A program made the position numbers and the translations under genes. A DNA stretch of 64,000 nucleotides from Hyphomicrobiales bacterium (GTDB lineage Bacteria > Pseudomonadota > Alphaproteobacteria > Rhodospirillales > JACKKN01). Numbering within the stretch: position 1 is the first letter of the stretch; every line of letters begins with the position of its first letter. The DNA is taken from NCBI GenBank assembly GCA_024236415.1, contig JACKKN010000011.1, forward strand, positions 1 to 64,000, given 5' to 3'. Below the pieces are notes generated by a model, which saw nothing but the letters and a program-made list of their open reading frames with translations, was not told the DNA's origin and did not search any database. Shown here one piece after another: positions 40,124-49,162 of this stretch.

Positions 40124-41094
40124 CCGGCCGCGTCGCCTTCCTCCATTCGGGCGAAAGACAGATCCGAGCTCCAGGCATGGAAATAGCGGCTGTTCTTGCC
40201 GTAGGAGTTGTCGCGCAGGACGTGGGGCACCCCCAACAGGCAGGCCAGGATGTGCCCGTGCAGGCGCGAGGTCACCACCCGATCGGCGCCGCGAAAGGCC
40301 GCCGCTGCCCGGGCGACGGCCGCCGCCGACTGCCGGCGCCAGACGCGCTCGAAGGCCACCGGCCGGCGCCGGACGAGGGTCAGGTTGGCCAGCTGCAGCA
40401 GACGCAACCGCCACGCCAGGGGCCCCAGCAGGTCGATCCAGTCCACGACCGCTGCGCCGGCGGGCTGCGCCGCCTCGGCCGCCGCCTCCCGGTCCCGGCG
40501 CAACAGGTAGAGGTCCCCGCCGGGCGCCGCGTCGCCTTCCTCGGGGATTGGGTACAGGAAAGAGGCCATGTCGGGCACCAGGGTGCTGGTGGTTCCGATA
40601 AAGGCGGATCGGGCAACGGCCAGGCTGGTCCTGTCGCGCACCAGCAGATGGAGGTCACCATGCCCGTTCAGCACCGCCGCCGAAGCCGCCTGGCTTGCCG
40701 CATCCTGAAATTGGATGGACTGGGGCAGGATGACCACCCGGTGGCCGGGATAGGCCGCCACCACGCTTTCGCGGAACCGCTGGTGCGCGGGATAGATGTC
40801 GCCGAAATTGCCACCGCCGTGCAGCAGGACCACGGTGTCCTTGGCCAAGGGCAGGCCCGGAAAGTTGTCCTTGTTCCAGCACCCCGCCACCGTCCGCCGG
40901 CTGGTGTCGAGCCAGGCGCAGGTCCCCAGGTAGATCAGCAGGTCTCCCAGGTTGCGGTGCACCGGGTAATCCAGGTAGGCAACGGGCCGCCCCGGTGGCA
41001 CGGCCCGGTCCAGGGCCGCCGTCAAATGGCCGCACAGGCGCTGCCAATGGGCGTCACATTCCGCGTGGCGGGCTGCGCGGGCGGAATAGGCCAT
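40120..41094 (-). CDS. Polysaccharide pyruvyl transferase family protein
   Basis: Members add pyruvate ketals to sugars of exopolysaccharides, secondary cell-wall polymers or other glycans. The 324-residue protein has the fold's three marks: NLGDLLIYLGTCAWL near residue 48, VVLLHGGGNFGDIYPAHQRF near residue 88, and the C-terminal VVTSRLHGHILACLLGVPHV. The ATG at 41094 follows GGGAGCGGGCC. It is the last gene of a minus-strand operon with ATP-grasp and PP-loop-like genes. The acceptor is unknown. Confidence 0.87.
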   Translation of the reverse strand: MAYSARAARHAECDAHWQRLCGHLTAALDRAVPPGRPVAYLDYPVHRNLGDLLIYLGTCAWLDTSRRTVAGCWNKDNFPGLPLAKDTVVLLHGGGNFGDIYPAHQRFRESVVAAYPGHRVVILPQSIQFQDAASQAASAAVLNGHGDLHLLVRDRTSLAVARSAFIGTTSTLVPDMASFLYPIPEEGDAAPGGDLYLLRRDREAAAEAAQPAGAAVVDWIDLLGPLAWRLRLLQLANLTLVRRRPVAFERVWRRQSAAAVARAAAAFRGADRVVTSRLHGHILACLLGVPHVLRDNSYGKNSRYFHAWSSDLSFARMEEGDAAG

Positions 41095-41104
41095 GGCCCG
41101 CTCC

Positions 41105-42211
41105 CTACCGGAATCGCCAGCGCAGCTTGCGCGCCAGGTCCACCAGGGACTGGCGCCGGGCATCGCGCCGGCGCCACGCCGGACTGCGCGCCAGCAGGGC
41201 CTGGACCGACCGGCGCACGTCCGCCGGCAGGTGGTCCATGACCTCCAGGTAATTGCGTTCGACCAGGGCCGCCACGCCCGGCAGGGCGTCGAGCCGCGCC
41301 ACGAGGGACCCGGGCGGGAAGGTGCGCAGGCGGTCCAGGGCGCCGGCGGCCAGGAAGGCCACCTGGGTGCGCACGCACTTCTCGCAGACGCCGCAGTTCA
41401 GGTCGTCGGAGGTGTGGCGCCAGCACACGCGCAGGTATCGGTGCGCCAGGGGCGACTGGGCGATGCCCTGGACCTTGCCGAACCGGTCCTGCTCGGCGCC
41501 GTGGCATTCCAGGGTCATGGCCGAGGACGACCAGGCGTGGTCCAGGGCCGGGCAGCTGCCCCAGGGGTGGTCGACCCAGGGCGGCTGCGAGCTGGGCAGC
41601 AGGAACCGCCCGGCCAGACCGGCCAGCAGGTGCGCCGCTGCCGCCAGGGCACCGCCGTGGGCAACCGCCCAGGGCGCCACGCGGAACTCGGGCAAAGACC
41701 GCAGGTTGGCGCGCAGGATGATCAGCTCCTTGCCCGCCTCGGCGGCCAAGCGGCGGTTCCAGTCGTCGATCCGCGCCAGGCGCTCCGCGTCCGCCAGGGG
41801 CACGTCGTAGCCCTGCACAAAGACCAGGTAGCGGATGTCCGCCATGCGGGTCACCAGGCTGAAGATGGAATCCACGCCACCGCCGAACATCAGGGCCGTG
41901 TCCGGCAAGGGGTCGAGGACCGCCCCTTCGGGGCCATGCACGGCGCCGTTGCGGTACCCCCACCACTGGCGGGCGAGGTCGCGCACGGTGGTCACGTTGG
42001 CGCGCCAGCGCGGGCACAGGGGCTCGGCCACGGCCAGGTCCGCGCCCCGCGCCATGGCCGGCAGCAGGAAGGCCGAGGCCAGGGCCTCGGCGCTGGCGGT
42101 CAGGGGATGGGTGGCGCGGATTTCCACCCGGTGCCGGCCCACCGTCGCCGTGGCCCGCCATCCGCCGCCGTCGGGTCCGGTTTCCAGGGACGTGATGGAA
42201 AGCGCGTTCAT
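41105..42211 (-). CDS. PP-loop-like protein with C-x-n-CGxCxxC motif, paralogue 2
   Basis: The 368-residue protein is not a member of a family I can name. It has a PP-loop-like motif, LMFGGGVDSIFSL (GGGVDS at residues 110-115), as in ATP-pyrophosphatases that adenylate a substrate. Further on is the cysteine group VCWRHTSDDLNCGVCEKCVRTQ, which resembles the zinc site of QueC-like enzymes. It aligns without gaps over the first 115 residues with the gene at 42226-43335, so the two arose by tandem duplication. The start at ATG 42211 begins the shared part. The substrate is unknown. Confidence 0.75.
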   Translation of the reverse strand: MNALSITSLETGPDGGGWRATATVGRHRVEIRATHPLTASAEALASAFLLPAMARGADLAVAEPLCPRWRANVTTVRDLARQWWGYRNGAVHGPEGAVLDPLPDTALMFGGGVDSIFSLVTRMADIRYLVFVQGYDVPLADAERLARIDDWNRRLAAEAGKELIILRANLRSLPEFRVAPWAVAHGGALAAAAHLLAGLAGRFLLPSSQPPWVDHPWGSCPALDHAWSSSAMTLECHGAEQDRFGKVQGIAQSPLAHRYLRVCWRHTSDDLNCGVCEKCVRTQVAFLAAGALDRLRTFPPGSLVARLDALPGVAALVERNYLEVMDHLPADVRRSVQALLARSPAWRRRDARRQSLVDLARKLRWRFR

Positions 42212-42225
42212 GCCCGGTCCCTCTC

Positions 42226-43335
42226 CTACCGGTACCGCCAGCGCAGGAAGCGGGCCGCGCCGACCAGGCGCCCGCGCCAGCGCTGCCGCCGCCGCCAGGC
42301 CGGACTGCGATCGACCAAGGCGCGGATGGCCGTGCGCACCGCCCGGTCGTCCACGTGCTCCAGCACCTGATGGTAGTACCGCTCGATGGACGGCATGACA
42401 CCGGGCAGGGCGTCGATCTTCTCGGCCAGGGACCCGGGCGGGAAGGTGCGGAACCGGTCCAGGGTTCCGGCGGCCAGGAATTCGAGCTGGGTGCGCAGGC
42501 ACTTCTCGCAGGCGCCGCAGTTCAGGTCCTGGTGGGTATGGCGCCAGCACACGCGCATGTACCTGTGCGCCAGCGGCGACTCGGCGATGGCCAGGGCCTT
42601 GTCCAGGCGGTCGTGGTCGGCGCCGTGGCTCTCGATGGCCGCGGCCGACGACGACCAGGCGGCGTCCAGCTCGGGCGTGCTGCCCCAGGCGTGGTCGTGC
42701 CAGGCGGGGATCGAACTGGGCAGCAGGAAACGCCCGGCCAGTCCCGACAGCAGGTGGGCCACCGCGGCCAGGGCGCCGCCGTGGGCGAACTCCCAGGACA
42801 CCAGGCGGAACTCGGGCAGGTCGCGCAGGTCGGCGCGCAGGACCACCAGCTCCTTGCCCGCCTCGGCGGCCACGCGGCGGTTCCAGTCGTCGATCCGCGC
42901 CAGGCGCTCCGGGTCCGCCAGGGGCACGTCGTAGCCCTGCACATAGACCAGGTAGCGGATGTCGGCCGCCCGGGTCTCCAGGCTGTAGAGGGAATCGACC
43001 CCGCCGCCGAAGAACAGGGCCGTGTCAGGCAGGGGGTCGCGCACCGCCCCCTCGGGGCCGTGCACGGCGCCGTGGCCGTACCCCCACCACCGGTGGGCCA
43101 GGTCGCGCACGGTGTCGATGTTGGCGCGCCAGCGCGGGCACAGGGGGTCGGCCACGGCCAGGTCGGCGCCCCGCGCCATGGCCGGCAGCAGGAAGGCCGA
43201 GGCCAGGGCCTCGCCGACGGGGGCCAGGGGATGGCTGGCCCGGAACTCGACCGGATGCCGGCCGACGACGGCCCCGGCCCGCCAGCCCCCGCCGTCGCGG
43301 CCCACGTCGACGGGCCCGATGATCAGCTCGCTCAC
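42226..43335 (-). CDS. PP-loop-like protein with C-x-n-CGxCxxC motif, paralogue 1
   Basis: This is the 369-residue tandem paralogue of the downstream gene. It shares the PP-loop-like LFFGGGVDSLYSLE (residues 108-120) and the four-cysteine region (C263, C273, C276, C279) in CWRHTHQDLNCGACEKCLRTQ. The GTG start at 43335 overlaps the stop of the 88-residue upstream gene by four bases (GTGA), and GGAGG lies just upstream. The proteins may activate a carboxylate or carbonyl group with ATP, by analogy with QueC, but the real reaction is not known. Confidence 0.75.
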   Translation of the reverse strand: MSELIIGPVDVGRDGGGWRAGAVVGRHPVEFRASHPLAPVGEALASAFLLPAMARGADLAVADPLCPRWRANIDTVRDLAHRWWGYGHGAVHGPEGAVRDPLPDTALFFGGGVDSLYSLETRAADIRYLVYVQGYDVPLADPERLARIDDWNRRVAAEAGKELVVLRADLRDLPEFRLVSWEFAHGGALAAVAHLLSGLAGRFLLPSSIPAWHDHAWGSTPELDAAWSSSAAAIESHGADHDRLDKALAIAESPLAHRYMRVCWRHTHQDLNCGACEKCLRTQLEFLAAGTLDRFRTFPPGSLAEKIDALPGVMPSIERYYHQVLEHVDDRAVRTAIRALVDRSPAWRRRQRWRGRLVGAARFLRWRYR

Positions 43336-43598
43336 GGCCGGACCTCCGCCATGGCCGCCAGGGCGAGGTCGGGGAACCGGGTCGATCCCGGTTTGCGCGC
43401 GAAGGGTTTCTGAACCACGTTGATCCCCCGGACATGATTGACCACCGGGATCACGGGACGGTTTCCGGTGATGGCAATATCCTGGCACACAAACGGGCCG
43501 CCGGGCAGGCAGTCGTGCAGGGTGCCGGCCGGGGCCGGGATTCCCGGACCGATGCGGCCGTTTTCCGTGGCGGCGCCGATGCGCCGGGGCGCGCTCAC
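43332..43598 (-). CDS. 88-aa ATP-grasp C-terminal fragment-like protein
   Basis: The short protein matches only the last quarter of the two neighbouring ATP-grasp proteins. GPFVCQDIAITGNRPVIPVV aligns with RFLCHDIAITDQGALAVE, and VQKPFARKP lies near their LLQK segment. The metal-ligand glutamate of the ATP-grasp fold (E in LAVEANQ and ALESNN) is replaced by valine here (PVVNHV), so catalysis is unlikely. Both ends are coupled: its GTG start overlaps the upstream stop by four bases, and its TGA overlaps the next start. It may be a decayed third copy kept as a small protein, or a remnant with no function. Confidence 0.6.
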   Translation of the reverse strand: MSAPRRIGAATENGRIGPGIPAPAGTLHDCLPGGPFVCQDIAITGNRPVIPVVNHVRGINVVQKPFARKPGSTRFPDLALAAMAEVRP

Positions 43599-44773
43599 AG
43601 CCCGGCCTCCCGCACCGCCTCCAGGGCGTGCTCCAGGAACGCGGTGGCGCCCAGGCCCCGGTCGTGCACCTTTTGCAGCAGGTCCACGGACCACACCTGG
43701 TTGGCCTCCACGGCCAGGGCGCCCTGGTCGGTGATGGCGATGTCGTGGCACAGGAACCGGAAATCGGGAAAGGTCCGGTGCACGGCCAGGGCCATGTCCC
43801 TGACCGGCTGCCACAGGGGCAGCGTCCGGCCTTCCACCGGGATGCCGCCGTCGCTGCGGTCCCGGCTGCCGGGCAGGCAGGTGACGGCGAACACGGTGCC
43901 CCGGCCCAGGCGGCCGGTGATCGGGTCCACGGCGAAGGCCAGGCCGCCGCGCTTGAAGTTGTCGGCGACGCCGCCGGCCCGGCCGATCCGCCAGGCCGCC
44001 AGCAGCACCCAAGCCTCGCCGCCGCGGCAGGCCGTCAGCAGGCGCGCCGTGTGCAGGGGCGTCTCGCCGAATTGACGCAACGCGGCGTGGTTCAGCAGGC
44101 GCACCTGGCACAGGTAGGGCGTGCGGTGTTCGCCCAGCCAGCGGCGGATGGCGGCCCAGTCCGTCTCCGCCTCGGGCCGGCCGTCGACGGCCATGGACCA
44201 GCGGTCCGGGTCCGCCAGGCGCAGGATCGCCATCCCCTCGCCGCGGGTGCCGCCCTGCTGCTTGCACACCACGCCCGGCCCGCGGGCCGCCGCGCGGAAC
44301 GCCGCGTCGAAGGCCGGCCGGTCCTCCCGCGCCGGGTCCCAGACGCCCAGGGTCGGCGGGTGGGGAATGCCCTGCTCGGCGCAATGGCGCGCGAACAGCG
44401 CCTTGTCGTCGGTCAGGGCCTTGCGGTCGTCGGGGTTCAGGGCATTCGTCAGGCTGGCGAGCTGCCGGTGGGAGATCCAGTCCCCGGCACGCCGGTAGCG
44501 CCCGTCCTCGAACAGGCATTGGTCGTAGTAGAAGGCGGCATTGAACCGGTAGCGCAGGACCAGGACCGTCCGCTCGGCCCATTGCCGGGCGGCGCCCTTG
44601 CCGGTCATCCCGCGCACCGCCGCCACGGTGGCCGGCGGGGCGGACAGGGCGGCAAGGCACTGGCGCCAGCGGTACAGGCGCGAGCCCACGGTGGCGCGGA
44701 CCCCGCGGCGCTCCACCTTGGCCGACAGGCGCCGCAACCGGGCCATGCCCCGGCGCCTTTGCCCCGCGGTCAT
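43595..44773 (-). CDS. ATP-grasp family protein (sugar-transfer-associated type), copy 2
   Basis: The 392-residue protein resembles the sugar-transfer-associated ATP-grasp family, which is found with glycosyltransferases and exopolysaccharide genes. Landmarks are CKQQGGTRGEGMAILRLADP (ATP loop), the region ADNFKRGGLAFAVDPITGRLG, and CHDIAITDQGALAVEANQVW with the metal-ligand glutamate and asparagine. The N-terminal 110 residues (RRLSAKVERRGVRATVGSRL) match its upstream neighbour. The ATG at 44773 overlaps that gene's stop (ATGA). The ligated substrates are unknown. Confidence 0.85.
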   Translation of the reverse strand: MTAGQRRRGMARLRRLSAKVERRGVRATVGSRLYRWRQCLAALSAPPATVAAVRGMTGKGAARQWAERTVLVLRYRFNAAFYYDQCLFEDGRYRRAGDWISHRQLASLTNALNPDDRKALTDDKALFARHCAEQGIPHPPTLGVWDPAREDRPAFDAAFRAAARGPGVVCKQQGGTRGEGMAILRLADPDRWSMAVDGRPEAETDWAAIRRWLGEHRTPYLCQVRLLNHAALRQFGETPLHTARLLTACRGGEAWVLLAAWRIGRAGGVADNFKRGGLAFAVDPITGRLGRGTVFAVTCLPGSRDRSDGGIPVEGRTLPLWQPVRDMALAVHRTFPDFRFLCHDIAITDQGALAVEANQVWSVDLLQKVHDRGLGATAFLEHALEAVREAGL

Positions 44774-45984
44774 CGCGCCCCGTCCCGGCGGCGCGCCGCC
44801 GCCTGGTCCAGCAGGGCGGCCGGCAGCGGGGTCGCCCCCAGGCCCGAATCCAGGGCCTTCTGCCCCGTGCGCGCGGCCCAGGTGTTGTTGGATTCCAGCG
44901 CCGTGGCGCCGTCCGCGGTGATCGCGATGTCGTGGCCCAGGGACAGGAACTCGGGACAGGCCCGGTGCAGGCGGAGGCCGATGTCCAGCACCTGGTCCCA
45001 ATGGGGCAGCCGCAGCCCCGCCAGGGGGCGGTTGGCCGGCCCCAGGTGGGTGATGGCCCCCGGCATGTCGCCCGTGGCCGCCCGCGTGCCGGGGCGCAGG
45101 ACGCCGGTCTCCAGGTCCACCCCGGCGGCGGTGCCGCCCTGGCTGAAGTTGTCGGCGACCGCGCCGTCGCGGCCGATTCGCACGCAGGCGGAGATCGGCC
45201 GCGGGCCGTCCTCGCCCCACAGGGTGACCAGGCGGACGGCGGGCAGGGCGGTGCCGCCGAAGGCCGCCAGGTCGGGATGGGCGGCGGCCAACTGTTGCAC
45301 CACGAAGGTCTCCCCGGTGGGGGCGAGGGCCCGGTGGACCGCGGCCCAGTCCAGCCCGTCGCGGGTGCCGTCGTTGTCGTGAAGGAACCAGGTCCCGTCG
45401 CCGTGGCGGCGCAGGATCACCAAGCCATTGCCGCCGTGGCCGCGCACGGGTTTCAGGATCACCCCATGGGCGTCGGCCATGCGGCCAAGGTCCGGCGCGA
45501 AGTCCGGCTCGGGCAGGACGTGGGGGGTCCAGGTGCCCAGGACCTCGGGCGCCGGCACGTCCAGGGTCCGGCACAGACCGGCGTAGGCGGCCTTGTCGTG
45601 GACCTTGTCCACCGGCAGGTCCCGGTTCAGGAACTCCAGCACGTTGGTCAGCTGGCGCTGGGTGATGAACTCGCCGGCGCGGGCGAACCGCGCGTCGTCG
45701 AACAGGCCGAACAGGTAGTAGGCCGCCGGCTCGAAGCGCAGGACCAGCAGCAGGACCAGGCGGTCGAGCCCCTGGCGCAGGCGGCCCTTGCCGCACAGGG
45801 CCCGCACCACCCGGACGTCCGCCGCCGGCGGCAGCAGCGCCGTGACGGCGTGGCGGGGCCGGAACACCAGCGAGCCAAAGACCTTGACCAGGCCGCGTTT
45901 CTCCGCCCGCGCCGCCAGCCGGCGGAACCGCCGCATCGTGTCCGGGTCGGCGGCACCGTATCCGGGCCTCGTGATTCCCGCCAT
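44770..45984 (-). CDS. ATP-grasp family protein (sugar-transfer-associated type), copy 1
   Basis: This 404-residue paralogue leads the operon. It has LKPVRGHGGNGLVILRR (ATP loop), ADNFSQGGTAAGVDLETGVL, and GHDIAITADGATALESNNTW with both metal ligands. The shared N-terminal helix-rich region begins MRRFRRLAARAEKRGLV. Its stop is coupled to the next ATP-grasp gene. The operon continues to the 88-residue protein, two PP-loop-like genes and the pyruvyl transferase. It probably builds or decorates a glycan or a sugar-linked amide, but no product is known. Confidence 0.85.
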   Translation of the reverse strand: MAGITRPGYGAADPDTMRRFRRLAARAEKRGLVKVFGSLVFRPRHAVTALLPPAADVRVVRALCGKGRLRQGLDRLVLLLVLRFEPAAYYLFGLFDDARFARAGEFITQRQLTNVLEFLNRDLPVDKVHDKAAYAGLCRTLDVPAPEVLGTWTPHVLPEPDFAPDLGRMADAHGVILKPVRGHGGNGLVILRRHGDGTWFLHDNDGTRDGLDWAAVHRALAPTGETFVVQQLAAAHPDLAAFGGTALPAVRLVTLWGEDGPRPISACVRIGRDGAVADNFSQGGTAAGVDLETGVLRPGTRAATGDMPGAITHLGPANRPLAGLRLPHWDQVLDIGLRLHRACPEFLSLGHDIAITADGATALESNNTWAARTGQKALDSGLGATPLPAALLDQAAARRRDGAR

Positions 45985-46229
45985 GTCGTCCCCGCCGCTG
46001 GCCCCTCGAAGAACCCGCTCAGGCTAGCGCCGGTGATTTAAGGTTTCGTTTAGGCCCCAATGCGGGGTCGCGCGAAGCCCCCCCTGTGGTCACCACCCCG
46101 GTCCATGGAAACCCGTCCCAGGCCGGCCCGGCCCCTGATCTCCGATCCATCCCGGGGCGACACGTGGCGATTGGCCCGGCCCGGCGCCTGTGCTACGGGT
46201 TGGTTGTACGCGGGTGACGGGAGCGGGCC

Positions 46230-48818
46230 ATGGCGCAGCCACGCCAAGCCGACAAGCCGCCCCGGGACGGCGACATCTTCGTCGACCGCGAGGGGCCCAA
46301 GCGGCTGTTCGAAAAGGCCGCCTTCGCCATCCCGGCGAAAGGCGCCTCGCTGCTCGTCTTCTACGGCCCCGGCGGCCAGGGCAAGACCGCCCTGTGCCGC
46401 GAGCTGTTCCGCATCACCGACGCCCAGGCGGACCCGTCCTACGGCTTCCTGCGCCGCGCCGCCGTTTACCTGCACGGGCGGCCCAAGACGGACCCGGACC
46501 TGCTGCTGGTTTGGGTCCGCAACGAGTTCGCCCGAGCCGGGGTCGCCCTGCCCGCCTTCGACCTGGCCCTGGCCCTGGCCTGGGAGGCGACGCGGCCGGA
46601 ACAGGCGCCGCCGCGCCTGGTCAACGCCTGGCTCGCCAAGTCGGCGGACTTCCTGGTGGACGTGGCCCCCGATGCGGTGACGGCCCTGCGCGAGGTGGCG
46701 GAGAAGACGGTCGAGACCATTCCCGGTCTCGGTCCCCTGGCGATCCGCATCGCCCGCTGGTCCATCGATCGGGGAAAGCGGGCCTACCTGAGGCGGTCCC
46801 GGGAAACGCTGCAGGCGCTGTACGACCAGGGCAAGCTGAAAGAGGCCCACGAATTGCCGGGCCTGCTGCCCGAGATCCTGGCCCGTGACCTGAACCACCA
46901 CCTGGGCGCACACCCGGACGAGCGGTTCGTCCTGTTCGTGGACGAATACGAGGGCGTGTTCGACCAGGGCGGCGCCGGGGCGCGCTGGCGCGAGAACCCC
47001 TTCGACCGCCACCTGCGGACCCTGGTGGCGGAATGCGACGGCCTGCTGGCCGTGTTCCTGGGCCGCGAGCGCCTGCCCTGGGCCGAGGACCCGGACTGGC
47101 GCGACGACCTGGCCGGGGCCCAGCACCCGCTGGACGGCCTGGCCAGGGAGGATGCCGAGGACTGGCTGCGCCGGGTACCCGTGGAGGACGAGACCCTGCG
47201 CCGCGCCATCCTCGACGGCGCCCGCGAGCGGCCGGAGGCCGCCGCCGCCGTCTACCCCCTGCTGCTCGACCTGCAGGTGGAGCACTGGCGCTCCCTGGTG
47301 GCCGCCGGCGAAACTCCAATTCCGGACCACTTCCACGTCGCCGCCGCCACCTTCGAAGGCCGCCGCCGCGAGCTGGTGGAACGGGTGCTGCGCGACTACG
47401 GCGCCCCCTTGCAGGCGACCCTCGAACGCCTGTCCGTGGCCGCCCGCTTCGACCGCGCCGCCTTCGCCGACGTGGTCACCACCTTCGCCACCGGCCTGCC
47501 CCTTGATCACTTCGACCGCATCGCCGGCCTGTCCTTCGTCACGCCAAGCGAGGACGGCTTCCTGACCCTGCACCGGGCCATGGCCGAGGTCATTCGCGAG
47601 ACCCTCGACGAAGACCGCCGCCGCACGTCGGTGGCGGCCCTGTTCGAGCACTTCGAGGCCCGGGCCACGGTCGAATCGCCGCGGGAGGTCACCGACGACA
47701 CGGTGACGGCGCTGACCGAGGCCGCGGAGTTGCGGCAGCAGATGGGGGTGGACGGGTTTGTGGATTGGCTCGGCAACCATTCTGATTTTGTTACAGACGC
47801 CGCCCGGTATGCCGCCGACGAACAGCTCTGGCGCACGGCGCTGCAGTTCGTCGAGAAGGAACTCGGCCCTGAACATCCGGATACAGCGACGAGCTACAAC
47901 AACGTCGCCTACAATTTCGACGCCCAAGGCCGCCACGGGGAGGCCGCACCGCTCTATCGCAAGGCCCTGGACATAAGGCAGCGGGTCCTCGGCGAGGAAC
48001 ATCTGGGTACGGCGACGAGCTACAACAACGTCGCCGCCAATCTCGACGACCAGGGCCGCCACGGGGAGGCCGAACCGCTCTTTCGCACGGCCCTGGACAT
48101 CAGGCAGCGGGTCCTCGGCGAGGAACATCCGGATACGGCGACGAGCTACAACAACGTCGCCTCCAATCTCGACGCCCAGGGCCGCCACGGGGAGGCCGAA
48201 CCGCTCGTCCGCAAGGCCCTCGACATCAGACAGCGGGTCCTCGGCGAGGAACATCCGGATACGGCGACGAGCTACAACAACGTCGCCTCCAATCTCAACG
48301 CCCAGGGCCGCCACGGGGAGGCCGAACCGCTCTTTCGCGGGGCCCTGGACATCAGGCAGCGGGTCCTCGGCGAAGAACATCCGGATACGGCGACGAGCTA
48401 CAACAACGTCGCCTCCAATCTCAACGCCCAGGGCCGCCACGGGGAGGCCGAACCGCTCTACCGCAAGGCCCTGGTCATCAGGCAGCGGGTCCTCGGCGAG
48501 GAACATCCGTCAACGGCGGCGAGCTACAACAACGTCGCCTACAATCTCGACAACCAGGGCCGCCACGGGGAGGCCGAACCGCTCTACCGCAAGGCCCTGG
48601 ACATCAGGCAACGGGTCCTCGGCGAGGAACATCCGGATACGGCGGCAAGCTACAACAACGTCGCCTACAATCTTAACGCCCAGGGCCGCTACGAGGAGGC
48701 CGAACCGCTCATTCGCAAGGCCGTGGACATCAGCCGGCGGGTGCTCGGCGACGATCATCCTCACACAAAACTCTATCAATCCAACCTGGAAGAATTCCTT
48801 CGCCAGAGAGGGTCGTGA
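46230..48818 (+). CDS. P-loop NTPase with C-terminal TPR repeats
   Basis: The 862-residue protein has a P-loop NTPase domain with Walker A GPGGQGKT (residues 46-53) and Walker B RFVLFVDEYEG (232-242). A helical region follows (about 330-540). From residue 545 there are seven kinesin-light-chain-like 42-residue TPR units and a partial eighth. Each has the form LGEEHPDTATSYNNVASNL...AQGRHGEAEPL. The layout is that of STAND-class signalling ATPases, which sense a ligand through the repeats. The role here is unknown. The ATG at 46230 follows GGGAGCGGGCC. Confidence 0.85.
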   Translation: MAQPRQADKPPRDGDIFVDREGPKRLFEKAAFAIPAKGASLLVFYGPGGQGKTALCRELFRITDAQADPSYGFLRRAAVYLHGRPKTDPDLLLVWVRNEFARAGVALPAFDLALALAWEATRPEQAPPRLVNAWLAKSADFLVDVAPDAVTALREVAEKTVETIPGLGPLAIRIARWSIDRGKRAYLRRSRETLQALYDQGKLKEAHELPGLLPEILARDLNHHLGAHPDERFVLFVDEYEGVFDQGGAGARWRENPFDRHLRTLVAECDGLLAVFLGRERLPWAEDPDWRDDLAGAQHPLDGLAREDAEDWLRRVPVEDETLRRAILDGARERPEAAAAVYPLLLDLQVEHWRSLVAAGETPIPDHFHVAAATFEGRRRELVERVLRDYGAPLQATLERLSVAARFDRAAFADVVTTFATGLPLDHFDRIAGLSFVTPSEDGFLTLHRAMAEVIRETLDEDRRRTSVAALFEHFEARATVESPREVTDDTVTALTEAAELRQQMGVDGFVDWLGNHSDFVTDAARYAADEQLWRTALQFVEKELGPEHPDTATSYNNVAYNFDAQGRHGEAAPLYRKALDIRQRVLGEEHLGTATSYNNVAANLDDQGRHGEAEPLFRTALDIRQRVLGEEHPDTATSYNNVASNLDAQGRHGEAEPLVRKALDIRQRVLGEEHPDTATSYNNVASNLNAQGRHGEAEPLFRGALDIRQRVLGEEHPDTATSYNNVASNLNAQGRHGEAEPLYRKALVIRQRVLGEEHPSTAASYNNVAYNLDNQGRHGEAEPLYRKALDIRQRVLGEEHPDTAASYNNVAYNLNAQGRYEEAEPLIRKAVDISRRVLGDDHPHTKLYQSNLEEFLRQRGS
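47862..48743 (+). repeat. 126-bp tandem repeat inside the TPR region (7 copies)
   Basis: Seven in-frame copies of a 126-bp unit run from 47862, and a degenerate eighth begins at 48744. Copies 3, 4 and 5 are nearly identical at DNA level, including synonymous positions. This shows recent unequal crossing-over or gene conversion. Copy number may vary between strains. Confidence 0.92.
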
Positions 48819-49150
48819 AACCCGCCCGGGCACCGAGGCTTTGGGTGACACCGTGACGCCACCGCCCTTGCGCGCCGATGTGCCCGATCCGGCACCGGGT
48901 CTTGGCCAGCGATACCGCCCCCTCACCCCCCGCGCCGTAGGGCGCGGGTCCCCCCTCTCCCGCGGGGAGAGGGCCGGGAGGACATGCGCGGGGTCGCGCC
49001 CCCGTTACCCCCTGCACCCGACGAACGGAATCGGCGGAAGGTTGCGGGGTTGGGCCCCCGCGTCCCCTCTCCCGCCGGGAGAGGGACAGGGTGAGGGGCG
49101 CGGCGGGCGGCCCTTGAATTCCGAAAATTCGTGACTATATTCCTTTTATC

Positions 49151-49162
49151 CGCTCTTTGACA
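49151..49162 (+). promoter_or_regulatory. boxA-like antitermination sequence, copy 1
   Basis: CGCTCTTTGACA resembles the boxA element of rRNA operon leaders (TGCTCTTTGACA/TGCTCTTTAACA). The following TTGTGAAGAT adds to the resemblance. No 16S rRNA gene follows in the window. Confidence 0.5.

Noticed and set aside
47862..48743. Regular repeat array that could suggest a CRISPR
   Set aside because: The 126-bp units are in frame, encode TPR helices and have no unique spacers.
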